From the NCBI GenBank assembly GCA_037074705.1, contig CM073591.1, positions 10,057,087-10,121,086 of the forward strand: a DNA stretch of 64,000 bases, in the 5' to 3' direction. Each line of letters starts with the position of its first letter. The stretch's first letter is position 1. Shown here piece after piece: positions 12,020 to 23,589 of this stretch. The stretch comes from Zhengitettix transpicula. Its lineage: Eukaryota; Arthropoda; Insecta; Orthoptera; Tetrigidae. Position numbers and translations under genes: made by a program. The notes beneath the pieces were generated by a model that saw nothing but the letters and a program-made list of their open reading frames with translations, made no database searches and was not told where the DNA came from.

Positions 12020-12925
12020 CTTTCACATCTCTAGTACACAACATCGTGGGGCGGCGGAAGGAGTAAAAATAAATTTATGTTACCATATGACGAATAGATA
12101 AATCGATGACGTCACGTGTCTGGTACAGAAATTCGGCGGAAAAAAAAAAAATTTAAGTTACCCCGTTAGACGCAGAGACAAAGTTCAATTACAAATGTCG
12201 CCCGATGACGTCACGTATCTAGTACTGAAAGAAGGGTAAGGGGGGGGATAATTTAAGTTACCCCCGTTAGACGGAGAGACAAAGTACAATTACGAAGGTC
12301 GCCCGATGACGTCACGTATCTAGAACTGAAAGAAGCGTAAGGGGGGGGAAATAATTTAAGTTACCCCCGTTAAACGCAGAGACAAAGTACAATTACGAAG
12401 GTCACCCGATGACGTCACGTATCTAGTACCGAAACGATAATTATTAAGTTACCCGACAATTATTTGATGACGAATAGGTAATCGATGACGTCACAGCCTC
12501 TAGTACACAAAATCGCATGGGGTAAAAATAAATTTTACGTTACCTCATGACGAATATGTAATTGATGACGTCACAAATTGAGTACAAACATTAGGCGGGG
12601 GAAAAAAAATAATTTAAGTTACCCCCGTTGGAGGCAGAGACAAAGTACAATTACGAAGGTCGCCCGGTGACGTCACGTCTCTAGTACTGAAACGAGGGTT
12701 GGAGGGGGGGGAAATAATAATTTTAAGTTACCAGATAATTCCAGAGAGACAAAAAGCAACAGTTTAACAGACTGTCGATGACGTCACATCTAGGAGTCTA
12801 ATGAGGGTGGAGGAGGAAATGTTACATAACCTGACAGTGTGTGTGTGTTGCGGAGACAAAAAAAATCTTGCAGCAGTGACCCTCGATGACGTCACGTATC
12901 CGTCATCGACACGACGGGGTTTTAC
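12020..12925. repeat. Tandem array of about 80-110 bp units, each with a CRE palindrome
   Basis: Units share AATTTAAGTTACCCCCGTTA, GAGACAAAGTACAATTACGA and TGACGTCACGTATCTAGTAC. TGACGTCA occurs at 12107, 12207, 12307, 12410, 12486, 12566, 12668, 12779 and 12887. Spacing is 75-110 bp. TGACGTCA is the consensus site for CREB/ATF bZIP proteins. Whether it is bound here is unknown. Confidence 0.9.
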
Positions 12926-13445
12926 ATGACCGGAGAAAGTGGATCCTGGAGCAGCCAAACTCTGTCGTACGGCTGTCGTACGGCTTCCTGGAATTTTTCT
13001 GGTAAAGCGCCTGGAATGTTCTGACCCACAAAGTTTCTTGCAGGTTTCATCGACAACAAAGCAGAGCTCAAATTACATCGAAAACAAACCCCCTCAAAAA
13101 TTTATTAGCCATTTTTTTCTTTTCGAAACTGTTCAAACCAATAAAAAAAAGTGAGACGTTCCTATAATCGTTATTCTTTTTTTAAAAAAGGATAAATAAA
13201 GTTAAACATTACGTTGTCTTTATCTCTACAGGCGTCATTTTCCTCATATTACACTTGAAAGGTCCTTAATTACATTTATTTAATTAATTTTATTTTTCAG
13301 AAATTTTATTGTCACTGTTTCCTCATTTTAAATTAAGTAAAAGTGCAAGTAAACCTCTAACAATGAACTGTCATTCTTCCAACGACAATCATTTATAAAA
13401 ATAACAACCTAGTAGTCAGAAAAAAATATCAATCATGATAAATTT

Positions 13446-13484
13446 CAAAAACGACGTTTCGATCCTGATTGGGACACCTTCAAG
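13446..13484 (-). ncRNA. Hammerhead-ribozyme-like motif (candidate)
   Basis: Read on the minus strand: TTGAAGGT, then GTCC/GGAT with loop CAATCA (one wobble pair), then CGAAACGTCGTT. The first box departs from CTGANGA, so this is probably a decayed copy. Confidence 0.25.
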
Positions 13485-13599
13485 TTTAAAGGTGTTAAAT
13501 TCAATTATCTAAACAAGTAAATTAAGAAACAAAGCATTACTAAATGATAATTTTGTATGTGTATGTTTTAAATAATTGAATGTAACATCTGTGCAATAA

Positions 13600-13636
13600 C
13601 TTGAAGAGGTCCTGATCAGAGGACGAAACGTCGTCG
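13600..13636 (+). ncRNA. Hammerhead-ribozyme-like motif (candidate)
   Basis: CTTGAAGAG is followed by a perfect GTCC/GGAC stem (13609-13612 with 13621-13624, loop TGATCAGA), then GAAACGTCGTC. Stem III AC/GT with loop GTC would place a GTC triplet at the usual cleavage position. The first box is CTTGAAGA rather than CTGANGA. Confidence 0.3.
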
Positions 13637-13650
13637 TGTTTTATATTTAT

Positions 13651-14588
13651 TACCAGCTGGAGTGGGGGTTTGCATGACGTTGCCTCGGGGTGGGTCATAA
13701 CTCAACTCAACGACATCCATAACCTTGGATTCGACTCCAATCTCTGTATTTTTATGTAACGCCGCTCAAAGTCCCCCCACCCCCTAATGGTGCTCCCATT
13801 CCTACGCCGAAAGGGGTTGAAATAATACACAAAAAAACACATCAGGAGAAACTCTATCAATGTCATTGAGCCAGAAAAATATTTATCCGACGCAAACATC
13901 CGTCACTCTCTGACGTCATGGCGGACGATCTTCTCCCGAGACACGTGTTAGGTCTGGGGTAAACGTACAGTGGTCATAAGAGAATTAAAAACAAATTCAA
14001 AAAGTGTAAGAGGCTACATGAGGCTAATCCACATGGTGGCAACTCCACTTTTAATAGCATAGGAAGGGATTTGAAAGTGGGGGATACGGACAGGGACAGC
14101 AAGGTAGCCAAGGGTTAACTAGGGCCCCCTCCGGGCTATGGTTTAAGGATCCTACCCTCGCGGCAATTCACCTAAAAGTAATGCAGGGGACAAACCCTAG
14201 AAGAAAAACCTGTATCAGGTAGGTCGGGCTCTTGGGTACTTGACCCACGCCCTTCCCTGGATGGCGGGAAAATATTTTAATACTTAATAATAATTATTTT
14301 AAATAAATGACTACGCTAAACACATACACATTCTCCTTGGCCCCTTTAGCATAATTTAATTCAAACATCCGTCGTTTTAGAATGTTTGAAATATTTTCCA
14401 CCCCTCCCTCTCCACCCCCTGAGGGTTGAAGACGTGTCTTACTCCCGCGGGGGGTATGTTTCCGGCTCGAAAGGAACACGTGTACGGAATTTGTTGTAAA
14501 ATTTGCTGCACTGGTGTAGATTTGTATGCGGAACCTACAGACATACATACAAACATACAAATAAACAGACTGTTTTATTTATTCGAAG
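13651..14588 (+). mobile_element. Family A element split by a nested insertion
   Basis: The left part (13651-13904) carries GACATCCATAACC and ATTTATCCGACGCAAACATC. The right part (14362-14588) resumes with GTTTTAGAATGTTTGA and ends with GTAGATTTGTATG and CATA-type repeats. Joining the parts at the duplicated CAAACATCCGTC restores the order seen in intact copies, so the sequence between them is an insertion. Confidence 0.85.
13905..14361 (-). mobile_element. Inserted family B copy with 3' extension
   Basis: The 457-bp insert is flanked by CAAACATCCGTC at 13893-13904 and 14362-14373, a 12-bp target-site duplication. It has a 93-bp segment with TGACGTCATGGCGGACGATC, then family B sequence (13998-14272), then AT-rich DNA. 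The same extension precedes family B at 16773. Confidence 0.8.
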
Positions 14589-14762
14589 ATGCTTTAAATT
14601 GAATAATTATTTTTTTTTCTGACTAATAAGTCTGTTGCTTTTATTATGGAATTTAAATCTGAAGTCAGATTGTAATAATTAAAAAAAATAATCTACACAA
14701 CCCTTTGACATAAGCCTGTGGTTTATTCCTTTAAGAAAATCAAATCCGTTGCGTCCGGGTAT

Positions 14763-14860
14763 TTTCTCTCTCTCTCACTATCTATCTATCTATCTCCCTC
14801 TCAATCTCTCTCTATCTCTCTATCTCTCTCTCTATCTCTCTATCTCTCTCTCTATATCTA

Positions 14861-14903
<43 letters not shown>

Positions 14904-14971
14904 ATCGCTCTCTCTCTCTATCTATCTATCTCTCTATCTCTCTCTCTATCTATCACTCTATCTCTCTCTCC

Positions 14972-15004
<33 letters not shown>

Positions 15005-15430
15005 ACTCTCTCTATCTATCTCTCTATCTCTCTCTGTATCTCTCTCTATCTCTCTATCTATCTATCTCTCTCTATCTCTCTCTATCTCACTCTATCTCTC
15101 TCTGTCTGTATCTATCTCTCTCTCTATCTATCTATCTCTCTCTCTATCTCTCTCTATCTCACTATCTCTCTCTGTCTGTATCTATCTCTCTCTATCTCTC
15201 TATCTCTCTATCTCTCTCTCTATCTATCACTCTATCTCTCTCCCTCTCTCTCCCTCTCTCTATCTCTCTCTATCTCTCTATCTCTCTCTCTCTATCTATC
15301 TCTCTATCTCTCTCTCTATCTATCACTCTATCTCTCTCCCTCTCTCTCCCTCTCTCTATCTCTCTCTATCTCTCTATCTCTCTCTCTCTCTCTATCTCTC
15401 TCTATCTCACTCTATCTCTCTCTGTCTGTA

Positions 15431-15461
<31 letters not shown>

Positions 15462-15557
15462 ATCTCTCTCTCTCTATCTCTCTCTATCTCACTCTATCTC
15501 TCTCTATGTCTCTATCTATCTCTCTCTCTCTCTCTATCTCTCTCTGTCTGTCTGCTA
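14763..15557. repeat. (TCTA/TCTC)n compound microsatellite, about 795 bp
   Basis: Almost pure CTCTCTATCTAT-type sequence. The long Ser/Leu/Tyr frames in two registers arise from the repeat and are not genes. CTCTGTCTGTATCTATC variants recur and suggest internal duplications of about 90-120 bp. Confidence 0.98.
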
Positions 15558-16130
15558 GCGCGTGATCCCTTCTACAGTGTGAGAAGTTTCGAGTACTTTT
15601 TCCCAGAGATACGGGAGTTCATTAACGGCGACGACGACCCTGCTGCTAAAAAAAAAACAAGAATATATTATAAATATAAAACCACCGCCCCACCACCACC
15701 ACCTTCGAAATTCGCGAGTTGACGGACGGAGGAAGCAAGCAAGCAGCAGCTGGGCTTGGCTTCATTAACAGACAAAGCTGCAGCGGAAACGCTCCCGGCG
15801 AAGGCGAGAATCGATGACGAGAGTCTCGAGAGAGAGGCAGGGCCACGCGGACACGGCAACACACGCGCACGCACACGCCACGTGGGGGGGGGGGAAACAC
15901 ACGTGCTCTTCCTCTATTCTCTCACTCACGGAGCTTAGATACGACAATGGGTCGTCTTTTACCGTAACATTCTTCCTCGGCCATTGTTGTGCCCCATTGT
16001 TGAGCCAGTATAATCCTTAATTAGTCTCAAGAAAAATTCCAAAACAAATATTTAGAACAAAAAACTAAACCTCTATTTACGATATCAGTGACGTCATCCG
16101 CTAAACAGCGCCGCCCCGCGTAGTTTCACA
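15558..16130. other. Unassigned, partly CpG-rich segment
   Basis: Between 15600 and 15900 the sequence is richer in G/C and CpG, and includes CACGCGCACGCACACGCCACG and an 11-G run (15884-15894). Short frames overlap on both strands with no recognisable product. A TGACGTCA site lies at 16089. Confidence 0.45.
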
Positions 16131-16545
16131 CTTAATAAATTCACTAGCGTCTTAATTATTTATTAATAAATTCACCCGTTATCAATTAATAAAATTACCA
16201 GCGTAACAATTAATAAATTCACTGAAATATCGATAAATAAATTCACCAGCGTATTAATTAATAAATTCAGTACTATAAGAATTAATTAATAATAGAAAAT
16301 TCACCCGTTATCAATTAATAAATTTACCTACATAAAATTAATAAATTCACTATCGTATTACGTAATTATTAATAAATTCACCCGTTACAAATTAATAAAT
16401 TTACCAGAATAACAATTAATAAATTCACTGAAATATCGATTAATAAATTCACCAGCGTATCAATTAATAAATTCAGTAAAATAACAATTAATTAATTATA
16501 ATAAATTCACCCGTTATCAATTAATAAAATTAAAAGCATAACAAT
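16131..16545. repeat. AT-rich minisatellite (AATTAATAAATTCAC units)
   Basis: Units of about 20-25 bp read AATTAATAAATTCACYRG followed by a variable ATA-containing stretch. A block with AATAAATTCACCCGTTATC recurs at about 100-130 bp. The same array occurs at 21170-22470. Confidence 0.92.
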
Positions 16546-16772
16546 ATTCACTTTTAAATCTCTTCCACGAAACAGAACACACACACGACACTCTCCTAGT
16601 GTCAGGCTAAACGTGGGTGTGACTCATCAGGGGGGGGGGTGTTGACAACGTGCAACAGCCAATCAGAATTCACCACTTATATTGTTTAACGACACCCAGG
16701 GACAGTTGCAGCAGCACTCGAGAAGGTTGATCTCGGGGAGATTTCGCCTCTGGGGTCAACGTGACGTCACTC
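16546..16772. promoter_or_regulatory. Possible regulatory segment (AP-1, CCAAT and CRE motifs)
   Basis: TGACTCA (AP-1 consensus) is at 16620-16626, a CCAAT box at 16659-16663 in CAGCCAATCAG, and two TGACGTCA sites at 16762 and 16773. A 10-G run lies between. No transcript start or downstream gene is visible, so this is a motif cluster only. Confidence 0.25.
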
Positions 16773-17104
16773 TGACGTCATCAGTCATGGCGGACGATCT
16801 TCTCCCGAGAAACGTATTGGGCCGGGGTAATCGTACAGAGAATTAAAAACAAATGTTGTGCAACAAGTGTAACAGGCTGCGTGAGGGTAATCCACATGGT
16901 GGCGACTCCCCCTTTAATAGCATAGGAAAGGGATTTGAAAGGGGGGATGTGGAAGGGTAGAGGAAGGTAGCCAAGGGTTAACTAGGGGGCCCCCTCCGGG
17001 CTATGGGTTAAGGATCCTACCCCTCGCAGCTATTCACCTAAAAGTAATGCAGGGAAAAACCCTAGAAAAACCTGCATCAGGTAGGTCGGGCTCTTGCTAC
17101 TTGT
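16773..17104 (-). mobile_element. Family B copy with the same 3' extension, 5'-truncated
   Basis: The extension carries CATGGCGGACGATCTTCTCC as in the insert at 13905. Family B sequence from 16866 includes GTAATCCACATGGTGGCGAC and AAGGATCCTACCCC and stops near the CTTGCTACTTGTC junction. The hairpin end is missing. Confidence 0.8.
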
Positions 17105-17313
17105 CGCGAAATAAGGAAGGAATAAAGAACAAAAAGATGTTTATAGTTAATAAGGAAGAAGACGGTTAAAAACGAGCAGAGGTACTAATAATACAGTAAG
17201 AAGGAATAAATATAATATATATATATTATATATTGTATATATATTATATATATATATAAATATAATAAGACGGTTAAAAACGAGCAGAGGTACTAATAAT
17301 ACAGTAAGAAGGA

Positions 17314-17352
<39 letters not shown>

Positions 17353-17880
17353 TGTATATATATTATATATATATATAAATATAATAAGACGGTTAAAAAC
17401 GAGCAGAGGTACTAATACAGTAAGAAGGAATAAAAGAGGAAAAGAGAGAAAAAACTAATAATAGAATGAACGAATGATCTAAACAAAAAAATAATAAAAG
17501 TATAGGAACAAAGTTAAACGAATAAATAAATGAAGGTAGAAAAATGGAATTGAATTTGGAAATGGAAGGAAGACAAAAGGGGGGGGGGGAAATGTGAAAC
17601 AAAGAAAGAAAGCAACGGTAGGAGAAGGGAATATAGAATATATAAAACTAAAATTTTTAGACAATTAGAATTGGGTTTACGAAAACGGACACATAAATAT
17701 AACAAGTAAAGGAAATAAGAAAAAAGAACTAAAGGAATTAAATAAGGAACGAAGACAGAACAAAAATAATGTTAAAATTAATTTAGAAGCAGAAAAATTA
17801 AAATAAAAGACGTAAAGGGACGAAGGAGTGAAATAATAAATGGAGACGAAGAATAGCAAATAAATATTGAACTCATGACA
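17105..17880 (-). repeat. Pyrimidine-strand repeat with AT microsatellites
   Basis: GACGGTTAAAAACGAGCAG followed by AGGTACTAATA occurs three times (about 17161, 17269, 17387), separated by TATA-type tracts, with a period of about 110 bp. From 17390 to 17720 the reverse complement matches 18705-18772 plus 19571-19845, and a related copy lies at 24480-24890. Frames on the minus strand are Phe/Ser-rich by composition only. Confidence 0.85.
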
Positions 17881-18704
17881 ATGACGTGAGTGACCACGCC
17901 CTAGCTCTGAGATTCCCTGGAGTATTATCTGGTCTTACCTTATATTACACTCCTAAGTGTTGATTTTTCTCTACTCCTTTACTTTTCCTGGTTCTTCTTC
18001 TTCTTTTTCCGGGACTATAAACAACCTTAATTATTTTTAAATAAGTGTTAAAAAGAAGCAACACATTAGTCAGAATTTATTATCAAATTTAAAACATCGT
18101 ACTGGAAAGACGCGACGTTTCAACCTTGATTCGGACATCATCAGGTGTACAATTACAATTAAATTCAATTATCTAAAAACTGTTACATAATTGTACAAAT
18201 TAACCGTTTATAATAAATTGTAACACTCTCTATAAATCCTATTTGTAACTAATTGTATAAATCATTAATTAATAATGATTTGTTGTATTATATTTATACA
18301 TAATTGTATAAATGATCTTCCATTCCCGTCTCATTATCAAGATTTGTATTGATTGGTCGTTTTATTTTAGTACAGCGCCAATCTAATTAAAGGGAATTAA
18401 TTAACGGTAATAGGAACGGATTAGTTGAGTAGGAAAGTTTACATATATATATAAAACTGGCACATGAGACGAGGCTGGTCAGCCTCGAGGGGGTCGATAC
18501 TCGCAGAAAAACAATCGACCATAAAATCTCGTTACGGGAGTTTGACGTAATCGTTTACGGTTTTGCTTCAGGGCAGGTTTTTAATGGAGCTAATTTTTTA
18601 AGTGCGATCGGTTCGGTAAAATTACTTTCACAGGTCAACCAACTCTCTAAAAAAAATTTTACGTGTAAATTTTAAGTTCTACGGTGATTTATATATATAT
18701 ATAT
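17881..18704. other. AT-rich sequence with one hammerhead-like motif
   Basis: No gene is recognised. The part at 18060-18180 is homologous to 13380-13510. A short GC-richer patch with CTGGTCAGCCTCGAGG lies near 18477-18492. Confidence 0.5.
18107..18146 (-). ncRNA. Hammerhead-ribozyme-like motif (best conserved boxes)
   Basis: On the minus strand the canonical CTGATGA (complement of 18138-18144) is followed by a 16-base segment and then GAAACGTCGCGTC. ACG/CGT with loop TCG would form stem III ending in the expected GTC-type triplet. Stem II here is weak (only CC/GG clear). Flanking GTAC on both sides could contribute to stem I. Folding tests would be needed to call it active. Confidence 0.38.
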
Positions 18705-18772
18705 ATATACTTATTTCTTTTACTTGTTATATTTATGTGTCCGTTTTCGTCAACCCAATTCTAATTGTCTGT
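18705..18772 (+). repeat. Left piece of an interrupted pyrimidine-strand repeat
   Basis: TTTACTTGTTATATTTATG and CCCAATTCTAATTGTCT match the reverse complement of about 17655-17715. The match resumes at about 19571, so the copy is split. Confidence 0.8.
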
Positions 18773-19570
18773 ATTGTAATAAACAGATTAAAATGGCGTC
18801 TAAATAATTAAAAAGAATGTTAAGTGAACAAATTAATCAAATTTTATTAATGAATTTAAATACAATATAAAATTTACAATAATATTTAAAATCTCAGGGT
18901 CTTTACTGGGTTTGATAAATGGGTGAATTGAATTTAAATTATCTAAACAAAACAATTAAAGAAAAGGAATAATTGAAGAAAAGAAAATAATTGAAGAACG
19001 ATCTGACGTATCTTAATGAAATGGTTTACAAATAAATTTAGAGTTCTTTTACTTACGGCCGACCAGGTCTCAATTTTGGGGTTTTCTGTGCACACGTTTT
19101 GGGGATATCACTGAATTTAAATTGGTTACAAAACACTTGTCGAAACTTGATGTTCTCTCAGCTGGAAACGGCTACTCCTTCCGGATTAATGGTTAGATGG
19201 ATTGTTAACAACTTCCTCTCGATGACATCGGTGACGGTCTCTTTACTTATTGAGTTTTTTACTGCGGCAGGAAATTATTAGGTTGCTGTTTGTGGCTTTA
19301 CTTATTGAGAAACTTTCCTGTAACCTTATTCGATGAATTACAGACTGAAAAACTTTTTGTTCAATTTTAACTTGCAACCTTTTCGTTTCGCTCCTCCTCG
19401 CTGACTGTGTCTGTTCGTCTCGTAGAATTTGTACTGCGTATATCTCAACAATGGTTCTATTGACTCGCCGCCCGCTTTGTCGCGGTGTCTGCTTTATATT
19501 CTCTAATAATGAGTCCTTTACTTTGCAATTATAACAATGGATTAATTACTAATTACTACAGTATATTACT
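18773..19570. other. About 800-bp insert splitting a repeat copy, content unknown
   Basis: This segment separates two parts of one repeat copy and is absent from the sister copy at 17105-17880. It is AT-rich with no long frame and no terminal repeats that I could identify. A 60-codon frame at 19099-19281 is not recognised. Confidence 0.5.
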
Positions 19571-19845
19571 TTTATATATTCTTTATTCCCTTCTCCTACC
19601 GTTGCTTTCTTTCTTTGTTTCACTTTTTTCCCCCTTTTGTCTTCCTTCCTTTTCCTAATTCAATTCCATTTTTCTGCCTTCTTTTCTTTGTGCGTTTAAC
19701 TTTCTTCCTATACTTTTATTATTTTTATTTTTTTTTAGATCATTCTTTCGTTTTATTATTAGTTTTTCTCTCTTTTTACTCTTTTATTCCTTCTTACTGT
19801 ATTAGTACCTCTGCTCGTCTTTAACCGTCTTATTATATATATATA
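19571..19845 (+). repeat. Right piece of the interrupted pyrimidine-strand repeat
   Basis: CCTTCTCCTACCGTTGCTTT through CCTCTGCTCGTCTTTAACCG is the inverse of 17388-17650. The two copies form an imperfect inverted repeat with about 1.8 kb between the arms. Confidence 0.85.
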
Positions 19846-19941
19846 TATATATTATAGGACGGTTAACTATAACTATAAATAATATATAAATATAATATAT
19901 ATATTATATGACGGTTAACTATAACTATATATATATAATAT

Positions 19942-19983
<42 letters not shown>

Positions 19984-20041
19984 AATGTATATATATATAT
20001 AATATTATATATATAGTTATATATAGTTATAGTTAACCGTC

Positions 20042-20083
<42 letters not shown>

Positions 20084-20135
20084 GTATATATATATATATA
20101 TCACCGTAGAATAAATAATATATATATCACCGTAG

Positions 20136-20200
<65 letters not shown>
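19836..20200. repeat. Compound AT/GT/GA microsatellite with inverted flanks
   Basis: Tracts of (TA)n, (GT)n near 19960-19982 and (GA)n near 20170-20201. GGACGGTTAACTATAACTAT near 19857 is mirrored by ATAGTTATAGTTAACCGTCC near 20024-20043, so the tract can fold back. Confidence 0.95.
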
Positions 20201-20205
<5 letters not shown>

Positions 20206-21169
20206 TTAAAAATAGAATACAAAAACTGTAAGCGAGGAATTGTACTACTTTATTGCTCGGAGGTAGACGTCGATTTACGTAATTACGTCATCTTCTTACA
20301 TTAACAATGGCTGCAACTGTATTGTAGTCGGAATCCATCTGAAAAGTTATATTGTTTCACAAATACCAACAATATAAATATGACTTTGTTTTTTTAACCA
20401 ATTGTTGAGGTCACGTGGCCCAATAATAAGGGGTGTTAAAGAAACGAATGTGTGAATGACAAATTATCAAAATTGGGAAAGAAAAAGAGTAATGAAAGAA
20501 AGCGATTGAAATAAACGAAAGAAATTTTTGAAAAAAAAACACAAGAGAGAAAACGTAGAGAAATTAGAGAAGGGAAACGACAGTTTTGACCTCACGGGAG
20601 TCTAAGAGAATAGTAGTGACTTCAACCAGCTTGAATCAGGTTCCCCGAGGACGATGTTGCATTGATTTTCTCATTATTATTCAAATATTTTAAGTGGTTT
20701 TTTATATCAAATAACGCTTGAGTTAAATTTATATATAATTACACACAGCGAATCCTTAATTTAATTTCTTTTTTTAAAGTTATTAAGTGAAAGTAGCGAC
20801 GAAGGGATGTGCACAGAGGCCCCGATGAGATAAGAAGATGTACCAGAAGGCAGCCACTTTGCTCTCGAGTAAAAAGACGCTGGAACAAAAGGCTTCGTTA
20901 GCAGGGATTTATATATATATTTTTATTTTTAAAGAAAAAAGAGTAACGGGAAGAGGACGTTTCTCGTCCAGCCTTGTGTGAAGTTCTGCTCTTGGAATAT
21001 GAGAACCTACAACCACCCAACCCCCCCCCCCCCGCCATTTTCCTTCAAGCGAGAATTTTCCATTTGCATAATTGCCACTAAAGCACTTCGGAGACGGAGA
21101 AAAAATTATTTTTTACACTTGAACGGTTGACTGGAATAGAAATTGTAGAACTAAGGAGACCATTAATGG
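20201..21169. other. Unassigned AT-rich sequence
   Basis: No gene or clear repeat was found. It contains a 13-C run at 21021-21033. Stop codons are frequent in all frames. Confidence 0.55.
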
Positions 21170-22470
21170 ATTCGCTAGCATAAATATTAAGAAATTCACC
21201 AATCAGTCACTCAATCAATTCTACAGTATATCAATTAATAAATTCACTAGCAAAACCTGATAATAAATAACAATAAATTCACAAGTACTTCAATTAATAA
21301 ATTTATCAGCATAAAAATTAATAAATTCACCAAAATATCAATTAATAAATTCACCAGAATATCAATTAATAAAATTCTCTAGCATGTCAATCAATAAATT
21401 AAGTAACATAACAATTAATTTTTAACAATAATTTCACCCGTTATCAATTAATAAATTCCCTAGCATAACAATTAATAAAATCACCGAAATTGCAATTAAT
21501 AAATTCTATAGGATATCAATCAATAAATTAAGTAACATAACAATTAATTAACAATAAAGTCACCCGTTATCAATTATTAAATTTACCAGCATAACAATTA
21601 ATAAATTCACGGGCATATTGATTAATAAATCCACTAGCATTTTAATTAATAGATTCAGTAACATAACAATTAATTAAATAATAATAAATTCACCCGTTAT
21701 CAATTAATAAATTCACTAACACTACAATCAATTAATTCACCAGCATGCCAATTAATAAATCCACTATCATTTTAATTAATGAATTCAGTAACATAACAAT
21801 TAATTATTAATTATAATAAATTCACCCGTTATCAATTAATAAATTTACCAGCATAACAATTAATAAATTCACCGAAATATCAATTAACAAATTTTCTACG
21901 ATAAAAATTAATACATTCACCGGTATATCAATTAATAAATTCAGGTAATAAATTCACTAACACTACAATTAATAAATTCACCAGCTTATTAATTCATAAA
22001 CTCAAAAAAATAAAATTAATTAATTAACAATAAATTCTCCTGTTATCAATTAATAAATTCACGTAATAAATTCAGTAACACTACAATTAAAAAATTCACC
22101 AGCTTATTAATTAATAAATTCAGAAAAATAAAATTAATTATTATTAATAATAAATTAACCCGTTATCAATTAATAAATTTACCAGAATAACAATTAATAA
22201 ATTCACCGAAATATTAATTAATAAACTCAGCACATTAAAATTAATTAATTAATAACAAATTCACCCTTATCAATTAATAAATGTACCAGCGTAACAAATA
22301 ATAAATTCACCTAAATATCAATTCATAAATTCACCAGGGTATTAATTAATAAATTCAGTAACATAACAATTAATTAATAATAATTAATTCGCGGTTTATC
22401 AATTAATAAATTCAAAAGCATAACCATTAATAAATTCAAAAGCACAACAATTAATAAATTCACCAACGTA
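21170..22470. repeat. AT-rich minisatellite, 1.3 kb, same family as 16131-16545
   Basis: About 50 degenerate units of AATTAATAAATTCAC type. The block AATAAATTCACCCGTTATC recurs near 21690 and 21817 with diverged forms elsewhere, giving a higher-order period of about 130 bp. The array has no coding potential. Confidence 0.93.
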
Positions 22471-23589
22471 ACAAAACAACCGCCACTGCTATCGATTTTC
22501 ACTCAAAAAAAATAATTCTCACATCTCCTGTACCTGAATCCTTGCACCTTACAAATTTTTTGTTCCCGGTCTGTTTAAATTAATTTCCAATTCTACAGAA
22601 AAATGTATTTCATTCGTCAAACGTTATCTCTGACGACTGACACACGCTTCACTCAATAATATCCCTGTAAGCAATCTCGATGCTCCGGACGCGCCAGGAA
22701 AATAATAATTATTTAAGCTCTCTTTGTCAGTTCTTCGTTAACACTGCCCTGAGATATATTTCGGCTTCAGTGACGTCACATCCTGTGGTTAATTGACAGA
22801 CTAATTTATCTATATTTAACCGTCAGTTTAATTAGATTATAACAGCTAGACTACAGTATAAATTATTGTAAACTTTCAAAGACCCTCGTAAAGGTCTGCG
22901 TCAGACAAAAAGGTCGAGTATCTTTGATCATTTGAGTAGCGGGGGGGGGGAGAGAAACAAATGAAAAATTTCCTTTCTGCACGGACTAATTTTTTTGTTC
23001 TTTCTTTGTAAAATGATTCTTTTCGTAAATTAATCGTATGTCGTGTTTTATTTTGTTTGTTTTTTTATAATTAAAAATCCCAATTAGTAATTAATTTCGT
23101 TTTGAGTCGCGAAAGACTTTGTTAATTATTATAATTATTGCGTAGTTTCAATACAAAGGAAGGCTGTTTTTTTATTATTTTCATTCGCCTTGTTTTGTTC
23201 CTCTAAAGTTTGTAGTTTCCTTGCCTAATTAATTTATTTTACGTAATTATGATTTTTTATTAATTAAAGTTTCGCTGCCCAAAGTGAGGTTTTTCTCCCG
23301 TGTGTTTGATAATTGTATTGATCACGGCACGAGGTGGGTATTTCCCCCTGTTGCGCCTGCAATGGATGTCCTTATGGCGTGCACGACCTGCTTGGTCGAT
23401 AGCACGCGGAAAGAATTAATGGTCAAATCTGCCTCGACGGCATGTAACAACATTGTCACTGCGAAACGCAATCCCCAGGTGCAGTGTCGTAGCGGATCGC
23501 TCTTAATTCTCCGCGTCTTTGTTTCCTTTTCTATTTTCAGTTTTTCTTCCTTACTTCGATTTTTTTCCCTTCTTATTCTTTCTGCTTAC
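22471..23589. other. Unassigned sequence grading into pyrimidine-rich DNA
   Basis: AT-rich with a TGACGTCA site at 22771 and a 10-G run at 22941-22950. A frame at 23284-23664 begins with mixed composition but ends in the pyrimidine-rich tract. I find no motif supporting a gene. Confidence 0.5.

Larger units (their letters stand above)
12926..13650. other. AT-rich sequence with two opposed hammerhead-like motifs
   Basis: No gene is recognised. The part from 13380 to 13640 is homologous to 18060-18180, sharing TAGTCAGAA, the hammerhead-like motif and AAATTCAATTATCTAAA. The two motifs in this stretch point in opposite directions about 120 bp apart. Confidence 0.5.

Noticed and set aside
14718..15722. 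A 334-codon open frame rich in Ser, Leu and Tyr
   Set aside because: It is a translation of the (TCTA/TCTC)n microsatellite. A second register is open for 269 codons over the same DNA, as expected for simple sequence.
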